A DNA stretch of 64,000 nt from Nemertoderma westbladi (lineage: Eukaryota > Xenacoelomorpha > Nemertodermatida > Nemertodermatidae): the NCBI GenBank assembly GCA_032718475.1, contig JAUCBJ010005946.1, positions 18,644 to 82,643 on the forward strand, given 5' to 3'. The position numbers were made by a program, and so were the translations under genes. Under the pieces are notes generated by a model. The model was given only the letters and a program-made list of their open reading frames with translations, made no database searches and was not told where the DNA came from. Shown here piece by piece: positions 59,306 to 64,000 of the stretch. Within the stretch, counting starts at the first letter, position 1. Every line of letters starts with the position of its first letter.

Positions 59306-59352
59306 GGGGGGGGGGGGGGGTGTAGGTAGACCCCCCCCCCCCCCCCCCCCCC
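59306..59352. repeat. Poly-G tract followed by poly-C tract
   Basis: Fifteen G, a 10-base spacer (TGTAGGTAGA), then about 22 C. The two runs are complementary and can fold as a hairpin or form G-quadruplex or i-motif structures. Run lengths in assemblies are often unreliable. Confidence 0.9.
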
Positions 59353-59359
59353 TACCGCT

Positions 59360-61100
59360 GCGGCTTTTTCATAATTTTGTACATGTCTCCAATGTCGTTG
59401 TAAAATGCAATGCATAGATAACTATATACCATCTGTATAGATGGATATGTGATATGAGGGGACCGGACAAGATGAGCGGAAATCTATCTGACCGACCGCT
59501 GCTACATATAATGAATCTTGAAATCAGTGAGAAATATGGTGTCATGCAGACAGGTGCGTGATACCGTGGATAACACAGAATGAGATGTACGTCAGTACGT
59601 ACATGTAGGCCAAGTGCTACAGTACTGCACTGTATACTGAAAGTAATGTCTGTGGTTATGGGGCGAGCCACGTAGTGAGGCGAGTCTGTGGTATCCCTAC
59701 ACCATCGAAAGGAGAATCATCAAAAGAACATAAAAAAACGGCGCCCCCTGGCGGCCTGCGTGAGATTTTAACAATTTCACTAAAATGACTACTGCGTAGT
59801 GCTCCGTTATTCGATTCCACATTTTTTTCAGTTCACAGTTTCGGTACCAGTACCAGTTAATTTTCATCATATTTTTCACGCACTTTTTGTATTTTCGTTC
59901 TCTATTTCTGATAATTGACAATTTTGTAAAAAAAATATCAAATTTTTTTAAAAACTGAACAAACCCATGTTTTTTTGTAATTTTTCATTCAAAAAAATGG
60001 GGAAATATTATTAAATAAAGAAAAGTGCGTGAAATTGTTTGAAGCTTATGAAATTACTTTTCATATAAAGCAAAAATTTCAAAAAACGGTTAAGAAATGG
60101 CGGAGGAGTAGTATTTTTCGTGCGAAAAAATGTCATTCTGAGATAATCGCCTTCAAATTTCAAACCTTCCCGCGCAAAACTACATATGTGGTCTGTTTGG
60201 TTAATAGTGTCCGACAGGAAGGAAGCACATCAACGAGCTAAAATTATATTTATAGTGGTTTTCGGGGTAGCTGATTTCCGATTTCAGTTTTAATATTTGG
60301 TGGAATGTAGTCTGTCCATCTGTCGGTTGTCTGTCTGTCTTTCTTACATTGTGACAGACAGATTGGCAGACAGATATTCCACGATAACTCGAGAACTAAA
60401 GGAGATCTCTCGTATTCAGATTTTAAGTCACCATTAAATTCTGCTCTAGGTGCAAAACAAAACAAATTTATATATGGAAATTTTTTCCTAAAGGAAATGC
60501 AACCACGAAGCTAAGGAAAATTAAACAAACTTTGACTCTTTAGTTTGTTGCTCTCTCTGCTTAGCCTAGTTAAGAGGTAGGTAGGCCTATTTGCCTTTAT
60601 TCAACTCACATTGCCATGGGAACTAGAGGTTTCTGGAACTGTCTGTTTAACATTTAAAATAAGATCCTGTCCAGATTGTGTGTGCTTCAGATGACACAAT
60701 ACCGAGTTCCAGAAAACATTATTTCGTAGTTTATGTCCAAATTACCGATTTTTATCAAAGTGCATTGGTTTGCAGTGGTTGTCATGGAAACTGAAAAATA
60801 GAACTATGTAATTCGGATGCTCAATAAGTAATATAGTGGGGGTACGGGTTGGTCCCAAGTCATAACATATTAACCTTGTGCATCAACTTGTTGTTTGGTT
60901 GCCAACTGGATTTTCTATTTAACCTCAATCAGCTCAGCCATTGCACTTTATAATTGAGTTGGAAATCCCTAAGTATTTAAATCTATTGTAGTTTTGCTAC
61001 GAATCGAGTCATAAATATTGACTTAAAATATATATATTTATATATATTATGCAACTTAAGACTATGACCGTTCAATAGAAGTGGATTAGGTGGGAGTGTG
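59360..61100. other. No gene recognised
   Basis: Short open frames (59369-59671, 59697-59921, 60029-60241, 60250-60465) show no domain and no splice context. A short inverted copy of TCTGTCTGTC sequence near 60310-60370 forms a weak hairpin. The rest of the proteasome gene was searched for here and not seen. Confidence 0.4.
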
Positions 61101-61115
61101 AGTGTCAGGGGCTAG

Positions 61116-61210
61116 TGGCTGAGCTGGTTAGCGCTACTGATGAGGCCTGTTAGGCCGAAACGTACGTATAGCGCTGGTTCAACCCCCGGTGACGCGCTGT
61201 CTCATTTTTT
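61116..61210 (+). ncRNA. tRNA-like Pol III module with a hammerhead ribozyme between A and B boxes
   Basis: A perfect A box (TGGCTGAGCTGG, 61116-61127) and a B box (GGTTCAACCCC, 61176-61186) flank a complete hammerhead core: stem I AGCGCTA/TAGCGCT (61130-61136/61169-61175), CTGATGA (61137-61143), stem II GGCC-TGTTA-GGCC (61144-61156), GAAA (61157-61160), a minimal 3-bp stem III (ACG-TA-CGT) and the cleavage triplet GTA with predicted scission after 61168. All invariant core bases are present. A T6 run at 61205-61210 could terminate Pol III. Short inverted repeats (GAAGTGGA at 61078, TCCACTTC at 61210) flank the module. Hammerheads with a tiny stem III are known in animal retroelements and usually act as dimers. 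The transcript and its activity are inferred. Confidence 0.75.
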
Positions 61211-61450
61211 CCACTTCTGAACAAAACCATTTACATTACAACATTAAAATATATAGACTTTATTCTAAGTCCGTTACCATGAAAACCAGATTTTTCCCAG
61301 ATAATAATAATAATATTTATAAAGCGCCCTTCTAACATTATTTCAAGGCGCTGCGCTGTGTATGTGTAGGTACTGCATGCATGAAATGTAATTAGTGCCG
61401 GTGTGGCAAACAGACTGAGAAAACTCCCCACCAAATATGACTCTCCAGTC

Positions 61451-61470
61451 TTCTCAGCCTAGGCTGAGAA
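61451..61470. repeat. 20-bp perfect palindrome
   Basis: TTCTCAGCCTAGGCTGAGAA is self-complementary. Related CTCAGCC words recur at 61630-61745. Confidence 0.9.
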
Positions 61471-61671
61471 CACTCCCCAGTTGTCCCCCTATATTTCTTA
61501 ATTAACGGAAAGGAGCAGGTTACAGTGGCGGGATTTTCTAGCTAAAACAATAAACGATAACTCAATAACATAGGTTGCAGTTATATATTTGCAATATACG
61601 AAAATACCACAGGTTCGGATTTCGATATGAATTATAACTCAATTAGGGGAGTCTCATCTCAGCCTAAGGGG

Positions 61672-61699
61672 AGTTATCTCAGCCTAGGCTGAGATAACT
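61672..61699. repeat. 28-bp perfect palindrome
   Basis: AGTTATCTCAGCCT is followed directly by its reverse complement. It shares its centre (TCAGCCTAGGCTGA) with the palindrome at 61451-61470. Confidence 0.9.
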
Positions 61700-62869
61700 G
61701 GGCTGAGATGACTGGGGAGTCATTTCAAGGGAGAGTTTTCTCAGCCTTGTACACCGGTAGGTATTTTCTACAAAACTGGCTAAAAAAAACTAAAAACATA
61801 AGTACATAATAGTGTATTTTCAGTTTTTCTTTAAAAATACCAATTTTTGCGTATTGACAATTGGCGTATATCGTTGGGTAGGGAATTCCATGTGCGAGGT
61901 GCCGCGACAGAGAACGCGCGTCTTCCATAGCTCTCAAGGTTGTATCGGGGTACAATACAACCAATAATCCCTCACCGCCCGAACGTAAGTCCCCCCCCCC
62001 CCCCCCCCCCCCGGGTGTATATCGCTTGAACAGTTCGCAGAGATAGCCCGGCGCGGTACCGTTCCAGCACTTGTATGATAACATAGCCAATTTATTTTCA
62101 AAACGCCTATTAATTGGGAGCCAGTGGAGGCGTTTCAGTACTGGAACTATGTGCTCGCGCTTTCTGATACCTTCTAACATTCGCGCTTCTCACGCTCAGT
62201 ACTGCACATATTGTAATTTCTTTATGTATTTATCAGGCAACCTTAGTAGAGTGAGTTGTTGTTGTCCAATTTACTTGTTATATAAATGCATGTATTAATA
62301 TTTCCAATTCACGGCTAGATAAAAATCGCTTTATTTTGAAAACCTTAGATAACGAGCGCGAGTGTATATTGAGAACAATAATGGACCAAGCACGGAACCC
62401 TGTGGAGCCCATACATTAGCTTCTGGCACTCAGAATAGGTGTTCCCTTACTTTAACCTGTTGAGTTCGTCCGTATGCATCCTCTAGTTTGATTTGTTTAG
62501 ACAATGCCGTGACTTTGGGTTGTTTTATCCCAGACTTCACCTTGAGGCGTACGAGACACGGCACCAATGACCTTCATCTGTTTCCAAATTAAGGTTTTTT
62601 TGATTCGTTATTAGCAAACGCTTTAATATCACTTACATTTGTTTCTAAATCACTAGCTTCTTCTCGATATCCACGACATTGGCTTCACTTTCAATGCACA
62701 ATTCCTTCTTTAAGTCGCGCCTAATTAGTGTCAATAATCCTACGCTCTAACATATTTGATCTATTGGTTAATGCGTCAATTTCTTGAACCATTTCTAAGA
62801 ATCTATCTTCAAGTCGCGATTCCAACTTCTCTAAATATAAAGATACAACATATTGACAGATTGAAGGGG

Positions 62870-63104
62870 TGACAGAGGCTTGGCCGCGCTGCCCTTTCAG
62901 ATATGAGACCTATCCAAAACGATGCGTTTTGGTTAGTATTATATAAATGAAAATTTTCAGGGCATTTTTAAAGGTTAGTTTTGGCTGGATAATTTTGGAG
63001 AAGGGCCCACTATGAATACACCATATCAGCTTTAAGGAAAATCTTTCTTAGCGAAGGTAATTGATTTTCCTTAGCTTCGTGGACCAGCTAAAGACCCTCA
63101 ATTT
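62870..63104. other. Flank of the terminal array, nothing coding
   Basis: Contains ATTTTCCTTAGCTTCGTGG (63064-63082), the exact inverted copy of 60503-60521. Confidence 0.5.
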
Positions 63105-64000
63105 TATGTCCGCGTAGCGAAACCTCTATTATTTATTATGTCCGCGTAGCGAAACCTCTATTATTTATTATGTCCGCGTAGCGAAACCTCTAGTATTTAT
63201 TATGTCCGCGTAGCGAAACCTCTATTATTTATTATGTCCGCGTAGCGAAACCTCTAGTATTTATTATGTCCGCGTAGCGAAACCTCTAGTATTTATTATG
63301 TCCGCGTAGCGAAACCTCTATTATTTATTATGTCCGCGTAGCGAAACCTCTATTATTTATTATGTCCGCGTAGCGAAACCTCTATTATTTATTATGTCCG
63401 CGTAGCGAAACCTCTATTATTTATTATGTCCGCGTAGCGAAACCTCTATTATTTATTATGTCCGCGTAGCGAAACCTCTATTATTTATTATGACCGCGTA
63501 GCGAAACCTCTATTATTTATTATGACCGCGTAGCGAAACCTCTATTATTTATTATGTCCGCGTAGCGAAACCTCTAGTATTTATTATGTCCGCGTAGCGA
63601 AACCTCTATTATTTATTATGTCAGCGTAGCGAAACCTCTATTATTTATTATGTCCGCGTAGCGAAACCTCTATTATTTATTATGTCCGCGTAGCGAAACC
63701 TCTAGTATTTATTATGTCCGCGTAGCGAAACCTCTATTATTTATTATGTCCGCGTAGCGAAACCTCTAGTATTTATTATGTCCGCGTAGCGAAACCTCTA
63801 GTATTTATTATGTCCGCGTAGCGAAACCTCTATTATTTATTATGTCCGCGTAGCGAAACCTCTATTATTTATTATGTCCGCGTAGCGAAACCTCTATTAT
63901 TCATTATGTCCGCGTAGCGAAACCTCTAGTATTTATTATGTCCGCGTAGCGAAACCTCTATTATTTATTATGACCGCGTAGCGAAACCTCTATTATTCAT
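63105..64000. repeat. 32-bp minisatellite, at least 28 copies, running off the window
   Basis: The unit is TATGTCCGCGTAGCGAAACC then TCTATTATTTAT (starts at 63105, 63137). Copies differ mainly at CTATTATT/CTAGTATT and TCCGCG/ACCGCG. The array is cut by the window edge, so its size and far flank are unknown. Confidence 0.97.

Larger units (their letters stand above)
61303..62860 (-). mobile_element. Degenerate L2/CR1-type LINE
   Basis: On the - strand, in order: an ORF1-like coiled-coil piece (about 62815-62720, SRLEDRFLEMVQEIDALTNR) and its C-terminal part (about 62530-62440), an RT motif VWAPQGSVLGPLLFSIYT near 62415-62355, and the terminal domain (62150-62035, KREHIVPVLKRLHWLPINRR; MLSYKCWNGTAPGYLCELF) broken by a poly-C/poly-G run at 61988-62012. 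The end is a GCGCTTTATAAAT block with an (ATT)n tail at about 61303-61316. Internal deletions and stops make it inactive. Confidence 0.7.

Overview
The window is animal nuclear DNA. It has spliced genes with GT-AG introns, several non-LTR retrotransposons, tRNA-derived SINEs with (ATT)n tails, inverted-repeat transposons and very large minisatellite arrays. The SINE/LINE tails ending in a GCGCTATATAAAT-like block before (ATT)n and the gene families present suggest a marine deuterostome invertebrate, possibly an echinoderm; this is an inference, and no species marker was seen. About half of the window is tandem repeat.

Three real genes could be assembled exon by exon with consistent splice phases. 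(1) A secreted-type zinc metallopeptidase on the + strand (5896-24587, six exons found, 443 residues, 5' exon not found) with an HELGH zinc site, a six-cysteine ShK domain and a fibronectin III domain. (2) The complete LRRC34 orthologue on the - strand (52649-28864, six exons, 449 residues). (3) The first three coding exons of a proteasome beta-2 (PSMB7/PSMB10 type) gene on the + strand (56248-59078); the rest was not found before the window ends. A possible terminal exon of another - strand gene lies at 682-812.

Layout: 1-5880 is mostly transposon debris (LINE endonuclease and RT pieces, two SINEs, a large imperfect palindrome, 15-bp hairpin arrays). 5896-24587 is the metallopeptidase gene; its first recovered intron is 14.6 kb and almost entirely a 44-bp minisatellite. 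24905-28040 holds two further arrays between the two convergent genes. 28864-52649 is LRRC34: one intron is an 11-kb array, another carries a 53-bp array, another a 40-bp array, and intron 1 contains a nearly intact CR1-group LINE. 52.8-56.2 kb is intergenic with a LINE tail and unassigned ORFs. 56.2-59.1 kb is the proteasome gene. 59.1-64 kb is repeat-rich and contains a hammerhead ribozyme motif placed between RNA polymerase III A and B boxes, an old LINE, and a 32-bp array running off the end.

The most striking observation is that three separate introns in two unrelated genes have been expanded by tandem duplication of the exon/intron junction itself. In each, every repeat unit carries the last 13 to 32 bases of the upstream exon plus a 5' splice site, giving hundreds of decoy donor sites directly behind the authentic one. 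A fourth array abuts a probable 3' splice site. The hammerhead/tRNA-like module at 61116-61210 is the second candidate for a little-described system.
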